This document shows, in pieces, positions 50,815 to 59,497 of a DNA stretch of 64,000 nucleotides (its first letter is position 1; every line of letters begins with the position of its first letter). Both the position numbers and the translations under genes were made by a program. Source of the DNA: Paenibacillus sp. FSL H8-0537 (GTDB lineage Bacteria > Bacillota > Bacilli > Paenibacillales > Paenibacillaceae); NCBI RefSeq assembly GCF_038051995.1, contig NZ_CP150290.1:187001-251000 (forward strand). The letters run 5' to 3'. The notes under the pieces are model-generated. The model was not told the DNA's origin and ran no database searches. It was given only the letters and a program-made list of their open reading frames with translations.

Positions 50815-51819
50815 TTAATGTGAATGCTCGTTCGTTGAAGATTCTTGGTCATGATTCATATCCATACCGTCCATATCTTTCATGTCCATATCACTCATAT
50901 CCATATCCTCGTGACCCTTGCTTGAGTCTTCTTCTGTAGCTGCGGAGCCGCCATGATGATGGGCAGAGCCGCCTTCGCCAATATATTGCATCACGACTTT
51001 CTGGAACAGTCCCTCAGGGAAGGAGGAGAACGATTGTACAGTCTCGACGCTTGGCTCAGTAAGCTTCTCGAAGCCTTCTTGCGTCAGAGCGGGAGCAGTT
51101 GTTTTCACCTCTTGAACCCATGCCTTATAATCATCCTCGGAAGTTGCCTTCACATTAAAGGTCATTTGCGCAAAATGCTCCCCAGTGAAGTTGGCGCCCG
51201 AGCCATAATAATTGCCGATTTCATCTGCCTGCAGATAAAGGGTCATGGCCATGCCGGACATCGTATAAATTTGGCCGCCCAGCTGTGGAATCCAGAACGA
51301 ATTCATCGCCGTATCAGAAGTCAGTCTGAATTGAATCGGAGTGCCCTCTGGTATTTGAAGATAGTTGACTGTAGATATGCCCTCTTCGGGGTAAGTGAAC
51401 AGCCATTTCCAATCCAATGAGGTTACTTCAATCGTTACCGGTGCTTTAGCAGAAACAATTGGTTTGGATGGCTCCAGCTCGTACGTATACTTCACCGTCA
51501 CGATCGCCAGAATAGCAATAATTACGATTGGAATGCTCCACCAAATAATCTCCAGCTTCGTGCTGTGATTCCAGTTAGGCTGGTAAGGAGCGTTGTTGCC
51601 CTTTTTGTCGCGATAGCGCCATACGATGAAGCCGGTCAAAATCAGAACAGGCACGACAATAACTAGACAGAGGATCGTCGAAAAATAAATCAAATCCTTC
51701 TGGCTTTCGCCGATCGGTCCTTTTGGATCGAGCACCAGATACTGCTCGCCGCAGCCAGAGAGAAGAACGGCCATCAGCATGATGAGCAGGGGTGTCAATA
51801 CACGAATATAACGTCTCAA
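50815..51819 (-). CDS. qoxA: Quinol oxidase subunit II lipoprotein with Met/His/Asp-rich tail
   Basis: About 334 residues. A TTG start at 51819 with AAGGAG nine bases upstream gives MRRYIRVLTPLL and a lipobox ending LSGC (Cys 23). Two helices follow, then a cupredoxin-like domain. The CuA ligands of cytochrome c oxidases are missing (NFTGEHFAQM in place of the CxxxC region), which marks a quinol oxidase. The C-terminal 45 residues are repetitive: HHHGG, then D-M-D-M-S-D-M-D-M-K-D-M and NEHSH, a possible copper-binding tail. The longer frame from 51894 has no ribosome site. First gene of qoxABCD. Confidence 0.93.
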   Translation of the reverse strand: MRRYIRVLTPLLIMLMAVLLSGCGEQYLVLDPKGPIGESQKDLIYFSTILCLVIVVPVLILTGFIVWRYRDKKGNNAPYQPNWNHSTKLEIIWWSIPIVIIAILAIVTVKYTYELEPSKPIVSAKAPVTIEVTSLDWKWLFTYPEEGISTVNYLQIPEGTPIQFRLTSDTAMNSFWIPQLGGQIYTMSGMAMTLYLQADEIGNYYGSGANFTGEHFAQMTFNVKATSEDDYKAWVQEVKTTAPALTQEGFEKLTEPSVETVQSFSSFPEGLFQKVVMQYIGEGGSAHHHGGSAATEEDSSKGHEDMDMSDMDMKDMDGMDMNHDQESSTNEHSH

Positions 51820-51983
51820 ATGGTTCAACTCCTTGGATATACTCTTAGCCTTAACATTAGCAGAAGTTACGGAGAATAACTGCTGACTTAACAATTACGT
51901 CAACAATTCGTCTTTTTTTCGTAATAGAAAGTTCACTAGTTCGACAATTGTCATTCACTGGCTCTCAAAAAAACGTGACTTTA

Positions 51984-52012
51984 TCTAAGATGAAGCGGCT
52001 GTCACCGTCCTT
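51984..52012 (-). repeat. Decayed inverted copy of the dispersed repeat core
   Basis: CGGCTGTCACCGTCCTTTGGTGG resembles the reverse complement of the R3 core (CGGCTGTCGCTGTCCTTTGGCGG). The hairpin part is not recognisable. Other contents of 51820-52098: probable qox promoter elements that I cannot place with confidence. Confidence 0.5.
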
Positions 52013-52098
52013 TGGTGGTTTGTGCGGGCTAAGGCTTGTCCTTTCACATGAATCCTATCGTCATAATTGTAGCTACATTAAATAGGTTGAAAAAAATA

Positions 52099-52132
52099 AA
52101 AAGCCCCACTGTCAATTCGACGGTGAGACTTT
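52099..52132 (-). terminator. Terminator of the small membrane-protein gene
   Basis: On the minus strand AAAGTCTCACCGTC pairs (11 of 14, one G-U) with GACAGTGGGGCTTT and is followed by TTATTTTTTTC. Confidence 0.75.
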
Positions 52133-52171
52133 AAATTGTGTCTTCTCCATTGTGGTGCTGCTTCAATACGG

Positions 52172-52441
52172 TTACTTGTGCTCTTCAGCCTGCGCCCGTC
52201 TTGCATGAACAAGGCCAATTGCAGTGCCGATTGTGTAAATAAATACACTGCCGACCATAAATCCGAGCCCGACCATAAGCCATACGTTCTTGTCGCTGAA
52301 GTGGCTGAGATTTATTAAGCAAAGGACTACGCCTATAGAGAGAACGGTCCAAGCGATGATGGTCATTGCGGTTACCAAACGTTTCACACTAGCTGTAGTT
52401 GCTGATTTAACGTCGCTGATTGTTGCTGTTTTCGTTGTCAT
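52172..52441 (-). CDS. Small two-helix membrane protein, unknown function
   Basis: An 89-residue protein with an N-terminal Ser/Thr/Lys segment, two hydrophobic helices (about 22-44 and 52-75) and a charged tail (ARRAQAEEHK). ATG 52441 has GGGGTG six bases upstream and a good SigA promoter 41 bases further, so it is a real gene. I recognise no family. It lies between qoxA and the PBP gene on the same strand, with its own promoter and terminator. Confidence 0.72.
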   Translation of the reverse strand: MTTKTATISDVKSATTASVKRLVTAMTIIAWTVLSIGVVLCLINLSHFSDKNVWLMVGLGFMVGSVFIYTIGTAIGLVHARRAQAEEHK

Positions 52442-52481
52442 TATAAACACCCCGTTTACTTGTAAGTGCTTTCTTGCACTC

Positions 52482-52511
52482 ATTATAACACACTTTATGC
52501 AATTTGTTCAA
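52482..52511 (-). promoter_or_regulatory. SigA promoter for the small membrane-protein gene
   Basis: Minus strand: TTGAAC (52511-52506), 18 bases, TATAAT (52487-52482). Confidence 0.7.
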
Positions 52512-52580
52512 AGAAAATTCACGATTTGATCAAATTTTCGACAAAATTAGGTGAAGTAGCTTTACTTTTAGGTTTTTGTC

Positions 52581-54809
52581 TTAGTCGTGCTGCCACCAGC
52601 GCTTCAAATCATTCCACCATGGTTTTCGTTCTTTGGCTGTTTTGCTCTCATCTGTTCCTTGGACGGAGGAGTTGCTGGGATCTTCTGAAGCTTCACCACA
52701 TACTTCAACAGGCTCAGTGCCTTTGACGAAATATTCGAGCTGTTTCCCCGAACAGGTGGCTTCTGCGACTTTGCCGCTAGCTGGATCGACGTAGACGCTG
52801 ACGACATCTGCGGGTATTGGGAAAATTTTTGGCGGAACCGCTGATAGCGCCTGCTCCGTATAGGCTGCGAAAATCGGCGCTGCGTGGTGAGCTTCGGCCA
52901 CGGTCAGCTTGCGGCCTTTATCAAAGCCTGTCCACACCGCTGTAGCAAGCTCTGGCGTATAGCCAACCAGCCAAGCATCATTAGCAGTCGTGCCCGTTTT
53001 GCCGGCAACGGGCCGTTTGATCATGGCTGCCACGCGATTTCCGGTGCCTCCGCTCTCGAAGACGCTTTCCATCAGGCTGGTCAATACGAACGCATTTGCA
53101 GGATCAACAATCTGCTGGGCCTGCTGCTTCGCTTCATATAAAACATGTCCGCTTCGATCCTCGATTCGCATGATGGCGATCGGCTCTACCCGCTTGCCTC
53201 CGTTCGCCAGCACGGCGAAAGCGGAAGCCATCTGGTAAGGGCTGACCGGGAAAGTGCCCAGAGCGAGTGAAGGCAGCGGGCTCATAGGGCTCGTAATGCC
53301 CAGCTTGCGCGCCGTCTCAATTACTTTGTCCGCACCAACCGTCATAATGGTATCTACAGCGTAAATGTTATCGGAGCTGGCAATCGCTTGCCGCATCGTA
53401 ATAAAGTCATTGGTGTACTTGTCATTGTAATTGCTGGGCTTATATACTTTACGTCCCTCATCGTAGATGAAGGAAGTGGGCTCGCTCTTGAATCGTGAAG
53501 CAGGCGTTAAGAGGCCGCTTTGGAGCGCGGTCAAATAAACAATCGGCTTGAACGAAGAGCCGGGCTGGCGTGTATCGGCAAATACACGGTTAAATTGATT
53601 ATTTTTGTAATCGCGCCCGCCAACCATCGCTTTAATGTAGCCATTGCGCGGATCGAGCGAGATGAGCGCTGCCTGCTGCCCTTCGCTGCCCGACAATTCC
53701 TTGTCGATGGCGGTTTCGGCAGCATTTTGCGCCACAGGATCAAGGGTTGTATAAATCGTAATGCCGCCCTCGTTCAGCAGCTGTTCGTTGATGCCAAGCT
53801 TGTCCACGGCCAAATACTTTACATAGTCGCGAAAATACGGCGCGAATCCGCTCTGGTTGCCGGCTCCAAGAGGCTGAAATTGCAGCAGCTCTTCATAAGC
53901 CTTACCCGCGTCCGACCTCGAAATCACGCCATCCTCCGCCATAATGGACAAAATGGTAAGCTGCCTGTCCTTGGCGTTTTTCATATCCATGTACGGGGAA
54001 TAATATTTGGGTCCCTTCGGAATGCCCGCCAGCATGGCGCTTTCGGCGAGCGTCAATTCCGATGCTTTCTTATTAAAATAGAGCGAAGCTGCCGCCTCAA
54101 TGCCATAAGCGCCATGGCCGTAATAAATTTGGTTCAAATAAAGGCTCAAAATTTCATCCTTGGAATAATGCATCTCCAGCTGCATGGTGTAGATCGCTTC
54201 CTTGAATTTGCGCTGCCACGTTTTCTCATGCGTCAAATACAAATTGCGGGCGAGCTGCTGCGTCAGGGTGCTGGCCCCTTGCTTGGCTGATAACGAAACG
54301 GTATTTGCTACAATGGCGCGCCCCAGTCCTTTAAGGTCGAAGCCAGGGTGGTCATAGAAGCGCCTGTCTTCAATAGCGATGGTCGCCTTCACTAGATTGG
54401 GGGAAATTTGATCAAGCGGAACCGAACGGCGATTTTCGCCAGTATGGAATGTATCGATAACCTGACCATGCAGGTCGAGCATTTGAGAGGTTTGGCTAAT
54501 GGATGCTGCGGGCAGCGACTGCATGCTTAAATACAGTAGAGCGCCGACAAGGCAGGCGGTCAGCAGCAGAAACAGCGCGGCGATTCGCCCCGCCCATTTT
54601 TTAAATCGATGAAAGGCCGTAAGCTGCTGGACCATGCCAGAGGTTTGCTGCCGGGATGATGCGAGCTGTGCGGATGCTTGGGCCGCTTGTGGACGCCTAA
54701 TTCGGTTCTTGCTTGGCCGCTGATGGAGTCTAGGGAAAAACCGCTCAGAAAACGCGGAAAGCTTTCGTCTTAAGGACGGCTTGACGGGCTTGATTTTGTG
54801 CTTGTTCAT
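52581..54809 (-). CDS. Class A penicillin-binding protein (PBP1A family)
   Basis: A 742-residue bifunctional peptidoglycan synthase. A long basic cytoplasmic tail (1-72) precedes one membrane helix (about 73-96). The GT51 glycosyltransferase domain has catalytic E147 in AIEDRRFYDHPG plus QGASTLTQQLARNL and KEAIYTMQLEMHYSK. The transpeptidase domain has S418-x-x-K (PGSSFKP), SxN in ASSDN and KTGTT. A Glu/Ser-rich tail ends in WWNDLKRWWQ. It is similar in layout to B. subtilis PbpG/PbpF-type proteins. ATG 54809 has AAGGGAG eight bases upstream; I reject the start at 54839. Confidence 0.92.
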   Translation of the reverse strand: MNKHKIKPVKPSLRRKLSAFSERFFPRLHQRPSKNRIRRPQAAQASAQLASSRQQTSGMVQQLTAFHRFKKWAGRIAALFLLLTACLVGALLYLSMQSLPAASISQTSQMLDLHGQVIDTFHTGENRRSVPLDQISPNLVKATIAIEDRRFYDHPGFDLKGLGRAIVANTVSLSAKQGASTLTQQLARNLYLTHEKTWQRKFKEAIYTMQLEMHYSKDEILSLYLNQIYYGHGAYGIEAAASLYFNKKASELTLAESAMLAGIPKGPKYYSPYMDMKNAKDRQLTILSIMAEDGVISRSDAGKAYEELLQFQPLGAGNQSGFAPYFRDYVKYLAVDKLGINEQLLNEGGITIYTTLDPVAQNAAETAIDKELSGSEGQQAALISLDPRNGYIKAMVGGRDYKNNQFNRVFADTRQPGSSFKPIVYLTALQSGLLTPASRFKSEPTSFIYDEGRKVYKPSNYNDKYTNDFITMRQAIASSDNIYAVDTIMTVGADKVIETARKLGITSPMSPLPSLALGTFPVSPYQMASAFAVLANGGKRVEPIAIMRIEDRSGHVLYEAKQQAQQIVDPANAFVLTSLMESVFESGGTGNRVAAMIKRPVAGKTGTTANDAWLVGYTPELATAVWTGFDKGRKLTVAEAHHAAPIFAAYTEQALSAVPPKIFPIPADVVSVYVDPASGKVAEATCSGKQLEYFVKGTEPVEVCGEASEDPSNSSVQGTDESKTAKERKPWWNDLKRWWQHD

Positions 54810-54926
54810 GGAGCGTGCTCCCTTCGGATGAACGATCATTCCTCTTTAGTATGGAAAAAGCAGGGAGGCTATATTCATCTTATGTTAGCGGAGTGTTAAT
54901 TTTTTGGGCAGATATGGTGTAAAAGG

Positions 54927-54954
54927 TTGCTTTTTGACCTCGTTCTACTATAAT
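54927..54954 (+). promoter_or_regulatory. Candidate SigA promoter for speE-speB
   Basis: TTGCTT (54927-54932), 16 bases, TATAAT (54949-54954), 40 bases before the speE start. It also lies between divergent PBP and speE genes. Confidence 0.5.
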
Positions 54955-54993
54955 ACAGATTGAACCATTGACGGAAAGAAGGGATATCACGCT

Positions 54994-55821
54994 ATGGAAT
55001 TGTGGTACACGGAAAAACAAACGGACAGCTTCGGCATTACGGCGAAGATTACAGAAACTTATGTTACGGAACAAACGGACTTTCAAAAGCTCGATATGAT
55101 TGAGACGGAAGAATTCGGAACGATGCTCGTATTGGATGGCATGGTTATGACGACCGTTAAGGATGAGTTCGTTTACCACGAGATGGTGGCGCACCCGATC
55201 CTGTTCACGCACCCGAACCCTGAGCATGTGCTCGTTGTGGGCGGCGGCGACGGCGGTGTTATTCGCGAAATCATGAAACACCCTAAGGTGAAAAAAGCGG
55301 TCCTCGTTGACATCGACGGCAAAGTTATCGAATATTCGAAAAAATATTTGCCGACCATTGCTGGCGAGCTGGACAACCCGCGCGTAGAAGTTATCGTGAA
55401 TGACGGCTTCATGCATATCCACGATCACAAAAACACGTATGATGTCATTATGGTTGACTCCACTGAGCCAGTTGGCCCTGCAGCCAACCTGTTCACACGC
55501 GGCTTCTATCAAGGTATTTACGAAGCGCTGAAGGAAGATGGCATTTTCGTTGCACAGACAGACAACCCGTGGTTTAAAGCTGACCTGATCCAAAGCGTCA
55601 ATAAAGATGTGAAAGAAGTGTTCCCAATCGTGCGTGTATACGGTGCGAACATTCCTACGTATCCAAGCGGCCTGTGGACATTTACGCTGGGCAGCAAAAA
55701 ATACGATCCGCTTGAGGTTGACGAAGCATCGATCGCCGAGATCGATACGAAATATTACACTCCGCGCCTTCACAAAGCGGCATTCGTGCTGCCTAAATTT
55801 GTGGAAGACCTGATTAAATAA
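54994..55821 (+). CDS. speE: Spermidine synthase
   Basis: A 275-residue aminopropyltransferase that makes spermidine from putrescine and decarboxylated SAM. Motifs: an N-terminal beta-domain ([19 protein letters not shown]), [15 protein letters not shown] for nucleotide binding, [16 protein letters not shown], and [13 protein letters not shown] with the catalytic Asp. Length and motifs match Bacillus SpeE. Followed 31 bases later by speB, the conserved Bacillales pair. Confidence 0.95.
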   Translation: MELWYTEKQTDSFGITAKITETYVTEQTDFQKLDMIETEEFGTMLVLDGMVMTTVKDEFVYHEMVAHPILFTHPNPEHVLVVGGGDGGVIREIMKHPKVKKAVLVDIDGKVIEYSKKYLPTIAGELDNPRVEVIVNDGFMHIHDHKNTYDVIMVDSTEPVGPAANLFTRGFYQGIYEALKEDGIFVAQTDNPWFKADLIQSVNKDVKEVFPIVRVYGANIPTYPSGLWTFTLGSKKYDPLEVDEASIAEIDTKYYTPRLHKAAFVLPKFVEDLIK

Positions 55822-55852
55822 GCAAACGTACAGAAAGCGAGGACAAGCCCTC

Positions 55853-56722
55853 ATGAAACTCGATCAAAAATATTCCGGCAACGTCTTCATCCTGAGCTCT
55901 GAGGATTATGCGGCTTCCAAAGCGGTAATCTACGGCATGCCGATGGATTTTACCGTCAGCTTCCGTCCAGGCTCGCGCTTCGGCCCTCCGCGTATTCGCG
56001 AGGTATCGATTGGCCTGGAAGAATACAGCCCGTATCTCGACCGCAGCCTGGAAGAGATTGAATACTTCGACGCAGGCGACCTGCTGCTGCCATTCGGCAA
56101 CGCGGCACGCAGCCTCGAAATTATCGGCGAATTTGTTCGCGGCGTTCTGAATGATGGCAAAATGCCAGTTGGAATGGGCGGCGAGCATCTCGTATCGTGG
56201 CCGATTTTCCAAGAGGTATATGCGAAATATCCGGATCTTGCGATCATTCATTTTGATGCGCATGCGGATTTGCGTGAAAGCTATGAAGGCGAGCCTTTGT
56301 CGCACTCCACGCCGCTGCGCAAAGCAGCAGGACTGCTTGGCGGCAAAAACATTTACCAATTCGGTATTCGTTCGGGCTCCCGCGAGGAGTTCCAATATGC
56401 CCGCGAGAACATTAATTTCCACCCGTTCGAGGTGCTGGAGCCTTTGAAAAAAGTGCTTCCGGAGCTGGCAGGACGTCCGGTTTACTTGACGATCGACATC
56501 GATGTGCTTGATCCTTCGGCAGCGCCGGGCACAGGTACGGCAGAAGCAGGCGGCATTACATCGAAAGAGCTGATCGAGGCGGTTCACGCTATCGCAGCTT
56601 CCGGTGTAAACGTTGTTGGCTGCGACCTTGTAGAAGTAGCGCCTGCTTATGACCCAACGGAGCAAACGCAAATCGTTGCTGCGAAGGTCATTCGCGAAAT
56701 GCTGCTTGGTTTTATTAAGTAG
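55853..56722 (+). CDS. speB: Agmatinase (arginase/agmatinase family)
   Basis: A 289-residue Mn-dependent ureohydrolase that converts agmatine to putrescine and urea. Metal ligands are seen in MGGEHLVSWP, HFDAHADLRESY and TIDIDVLDPSAAPGTGT. It supplies putrescine for SpeE in the same operon. Ribosome site GAGG lies about ten bases upstream. Terminates at 56761-56804. Confidence 0.94.
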   Translation: MKLDQKYSGNVFILSSEDYAASKAVIYGMPMDFTVSFRPGSRFGPPRIREVSIGLEEYSPYLDRSLEEIEYFDAGDLLLPFGNAARSLEIIGEFVRGVLNDGKMPVGMGGEHLVSWPIFQEVYAKYPDLAIIHFDAHADLRESYEGEPLSHSTPLRKAAGLLGGKNIYQFGIRSGSREEFQYARENINFHPFEVLEPLKKVLPELAGRPVYLTIDIDVLDPSAAPGTGTAEAGGITSKELIEAVHAIAASGVNVVGCDLVEVAPAYDPTEQTQIVAAKVIREMLLGFIK

Positions 56723-56760
56723 CCGATCGCAAGCGACAGGCTCAGAAGAAAGTTGTGAAT

Positions 56761-56804
56761 GCCTGCCTAGACGAGCGTTATTGCATCGTCAGGCGGGCTT
56801 TTTT
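56761..56804 (+). terminator. Terminator after speB
   Basis: GCCTGCCTAGACGA pairs with TCGTCAGGCGGGC with one bulge and is followed by seven T residues. Confidence 0.85.
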
Positions 56805-56813
56805 TATGCATGC

Positions 56814-56851
56814 AAAAGGAGCCGCTCTGCTGTTGCAAAGCGGCTCCTTTT
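56814..56851. terminator. Terminator for the guanylate-kinase-like gene (bidirectional)
   Basis: AAAAGGAGCCGCT (56814-56826) pairs with AGCGGCTCCTTTT (56839-56851). A and T flanks suit both directions. Confidence 0.85.
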
Positions 56852-56869
56852 GTATGCAATTAACTCTGA

Positions 56870-57421
56870 TTATAAATGCGATTGTATCGCCTCGCGAATT
56901 TTCATCATCGTGCGATTCAGGTCGAGATTTTCCAGCACATGCTCGCATTGCTTGCGGTAGACGACCTCTTCGGTGTAAATCGAGATGTAGTTGTTGATCA
57001 CCTCCGCAGGAAGCCCCTTCGCCTCCAGCCGCTCAATGACCGTGCGTTTTTCTACGTACAAGAAGATGCGGACGACTTGCTCGCCGTACAGCTTCTTGAT
57101 TAGCGAAGCGCCATCGCTGTTGAGAATCATGTACACATGCTTGCCCTCGCTCAGTAAATCAGTGAGCTCATGAGTGCGGATACCATAATGATGCTTATGG
57201 ATAGCGGCGATTTCAATAAAATCGCCGCTTGCGTTCATGCGGTCAAAGCGTTCTTGCTCAATATAATGATAGTCGCGGTCAGGCGGCTCAGAATCTCTTG
57301 GAGGGCGTGTTGTGTAAGAGCTGACATGCTTGATGCCAAGTTCCTTGCCAATCCGGTGAGCCATCGTTTTTCTTCCAGATCCGCTAGTACCGGTGAAAAT
57401 GAAGATATAAGGTCCAGCCAT
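56870..57421 (-). CDS. Guanylate-kinase-like P-loop protein
   Basis: A 183-residue protein of the guanylate-kinase fold: SSYTTRPPRDSEPPDRDYHYI matches the GMP-binding region and IFLYVEKRTVIERLEAKGLP the lid. The Walker A loop reads GTSGSGRKT, with Arg where the invariant Lys is expected and Lys one place later. That, and moderate divergence elsewhere, suggests it may not be the essential Gmk. It could bind nucleotides with altered activity or serve as a regulator. A perfect 0A-box sequence (57507-57515, minus) lies 86 bases upstream. The 57422-57579 gap also holds a hairpin-only remnant of the dispersed repeat (about 57447-57492). Confidence 0.82.
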   Translation of the reverse strand: MAGPYIFIFTGTSGSGRKTMAHRIGKELGIKHVSSYTTRPPRDSEPPDRDYHYIEQERFDRMNASGDFIEIAAIHKHHYGIRTHELTDLLSEGKHVYMILNSDGASLIKKLYGEQVVRIFLYVEKRTVIERLEAKGLPAEVINNYISIYTEEVVYRKQCEHVLENLDLNRTMMKIREAIQSHL

Positions 57422-57579
57422 AGCCTGTCGCCTCCTTCTCCGTATGAAAATATAAGGCTTCCATAAGCCTATCGCTTATAAAGTCTTACATTTATGAAGG
57501 ATAACATTCGACAAAAATCGTGCGAATCCTTCTTTATAGAAGTAGTCGTCATGTTAATATTCAATAAATTGGTAAAAAA

Positions 57580-59268
57580 TTACGATCCCGGCGGCTCTAA
57601 AATTTGGCCGATGAGATAAGCAATACGGAAGCGCAAATTGTCGTTGTCATTTCGCAGCTTGCGGCCTGTAAGCTGCTCGCATTTTTCCAAGCGGTAAATG
57701 ACGGTATTGCGGTGTACGAACAGCTGCTTTGCCGTTTCGGCGATCTGGCAGTTGTTGCTGTGGTAAACGACGAGCGTTCGCATCAGCTCGCTGCGCTCTT
57801 TGTCCTCCAGCCGGTTCAGCTCCTTGAACATGTCGTTGTGAAATTTTCTCAGCTCCTGGGCTGGCAGCAAGCGAAGCAAATCCGTCAGCTCCTTGGCATG
57901 GTAAAACTGCACGAATCGGCGCTTGCGGCTGGTGAATGCTGTCTCCCAGGCGTCAACCGCTTCCTTGTAGGTCGCAGGAATGTCGGTCAGCTTCTTGACC
58001 GGGTTGCCAATGCCGAAGGAGACGGGGATGCCTGAGCTTTCGAATACCTGATCACTGATTCGAGCCAGCAGTTCTGGTGCCACTGTCTGAGCTTCCTCGG
58101 GCTGGAAGGTGAGCAGGAGCACAAGCCAGCTTTTCTTGCTGAAAATGATAAAGGACAGCCCCTGCTCCTTGAAAGCGGCCTTTAAGCTGTCATACAGCTC
58201 CTCATAGTCGGCTAGCTGCTGTTCTTCAAACGGCTTTGCTTTGAATGATGCTTGGAAAACGGCTTTGAATGCTGCAGTGTTGGCGGGTTCATCAGCGCTG
58301 CTATCTGGCTTTGCCACAATACACAAGGAGGAAGTGGTGCCAGCGTTCAGGCCATACCGTTGGCCGCGGCGCAGCATTTCCTGCTCGGAGGTGACGAGGC
58401 CGTCTACAAAATCCGAAAACAGATCATTTTTGTAGCGCCGCGACCGCTCCTTGACCGCCTGCGTCTTCAGCAGCTCAAAGCTAATGACGTTGGCAGCTTG
58501 TTCCATAGCGAGCGCCGGAAGCTGCTGGAGCTGGTACGAATGCTGGAGTGAGACGAGAAAGCCTTGCGGCTGATACGTCTTGATCGGATGCACGGCAACA
58601 TGGTTGAAGACGCTGGGCTCAGGGGCAGTCAGGCAGAAGACGGATTCCTTGTCCTGTGCGCTCAGCGAGCCTACTGCCAAGGAGATTTGAGGGAGCATGC
58701 GGGAATACGGCTCTTTCTGAAAATGGGACGAAGCCGCAACTAGCGTAAGCTTCGAATCAAACAGCAGCGTAGGGCTGCTCAGCAGCGCCGCGAGCTCCTG
58801 AACAATTTCGTGAATCCCCTGTCCCTTGAGCACAATATTGGAAAAGTGGCGATGGCTCTCCAGCGCATATCGCAGCTCATCGGTCTGCTTCTCCAAAATA
58901 AAGCCCAGCGATTGATTGAGTATATCGCCAAGCGACACATCAAGCGACAATTCAATAAGCGGGAATTGCAGCTCATTCGCTCGGGCGATAGCGGCTTCCG
59001 GCATTTCGGCAAGGAAACGCTTCGTCTTGATGCCGAGGCCTGCACAGCCGACGGCGGCCATTGAGGTGATTAGCGCGACGAGATCCTGCGGCGTATCTTT
59101 AAGTGCATAAGCAGTCGTGACGAGCAGCTCCTGCGGCTTAATATAATGAATGATATCCGGGGCATCCATTAAATTGACGGTGCTGACCTTGCGGTTTAGT
59201 CCGGCGTGCCCGGCAGCAACCGTCGAGCCGGAGAGGGAAGGTATTTTCAATAGATCGGCTAAAATCAT
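57580..59268 (-). CDS. pucR: PucR-family transcriptional regulator of purine/ureide catabolism
   Basis: A 562-residue PucR-type regulator. An N-terminal PucR domain (MILADLLKIPSLSGSTVAAG...VNLMDAPDIIHYIKPQELLV) is followed by a GGDEF-like/CdaR linker domain and a C-terminal helix-turn-helix (NNCQIAETAKQLFVHRNTVIYRLEKCEQLTG). PucR in B. subtilis induces purine degradation genes in response to allantoin, allantoate or ureidoglycolate. ATG 59268 has GAGGAAG eight bases upstream and gives the family N-terminus; the longer frame to 59364 is rejected. Divergent from allC-pucG, which it probably controls. Confidence 0.88.
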   Translation of the reverse strand: MILADLLKIPSLSGSTVAAGHAGLNRKVSTVNLMDAPDIIHYIKPQELLVTTAYALKDTPQDLVALITSMAAVGCAGLGIKTKRFLAEMPEAAIARANELQFPLIELSLDVSLGDILNQSLGFILEKQTDELRYALESHRHFSNIVLKGQGIHEIVQELAALLSSPTLLFDSKLTLVAASSHFQKEPYSRMLPQISLAVGSLSAQDKESVFCLTAPEPSVFNHVAVHPIKTYQPQGFLVSLQHSYQLQQLPALAMEQAANVISFELLKTQAVKERSRRYKNDLFSDFVDGLVTSEQEMLRRGQRYGLNAGTTSSLCIVAKPDSSADEPANTAAFKAVFQASFKAKPFEEQQLADYEELYDSLKAAFKEQGLSFIIFSKKSWLVLLLTFQPEEAQTVAPELLARISDQVFESSGIPVSFGIGNPVKKLTDIPATYKEAVDAWETAFTSRKRRFVQFYHAKELTDLLRLLPAQELRKFHNDMFKELNRLEDKERSELMRTLVVYHSNNCQIAETAKQLFVHRNTVIYRLEKCEQLTGRKLRNDNDNLRFRIAYLIGQILEPPGS

Positions 59269-59395
59269 CGGTTCCGCTTCCTCGCTCTCTTCATGTGAGA
59301 ATAGATAACGCGAATATATCATTTTTATAGCTGAAAAACAATGAAAATAAGTTAATGTAACCAATGAACAGTTATATCATTAGTTAAGTTGAACA

Positions 59396-59425
59396 ATGAC
59401 TTGCTCGTGTGCCGGTGATTATAAT
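59396..59425 (+). promoter_or_regulatory. Candidate promoter for allC-pucG
   Basis: ATGACT (59396-59401), 18 bases, TATAAT (59420-59425), about 70 bases before the allC ATG. The -35 matches at five of six positions, suiting an activated promoter. No PucR box could be assigned with confidence. Confidence 0.45.
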
Positions 59426-59497
59426 GAAGGTATGTTAGATAAACTGTGCGATTGGAAGAGGATAGGAAGCGGACTAGCGTCAGAAGGAGGTGGCACC

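Noticed and set aside
59269..59364. N-terminal extension of PucR
   Set aside because: The 32 extra codons do not match the family, and ATG 59268 has a good ribosome site and the typical first residues.
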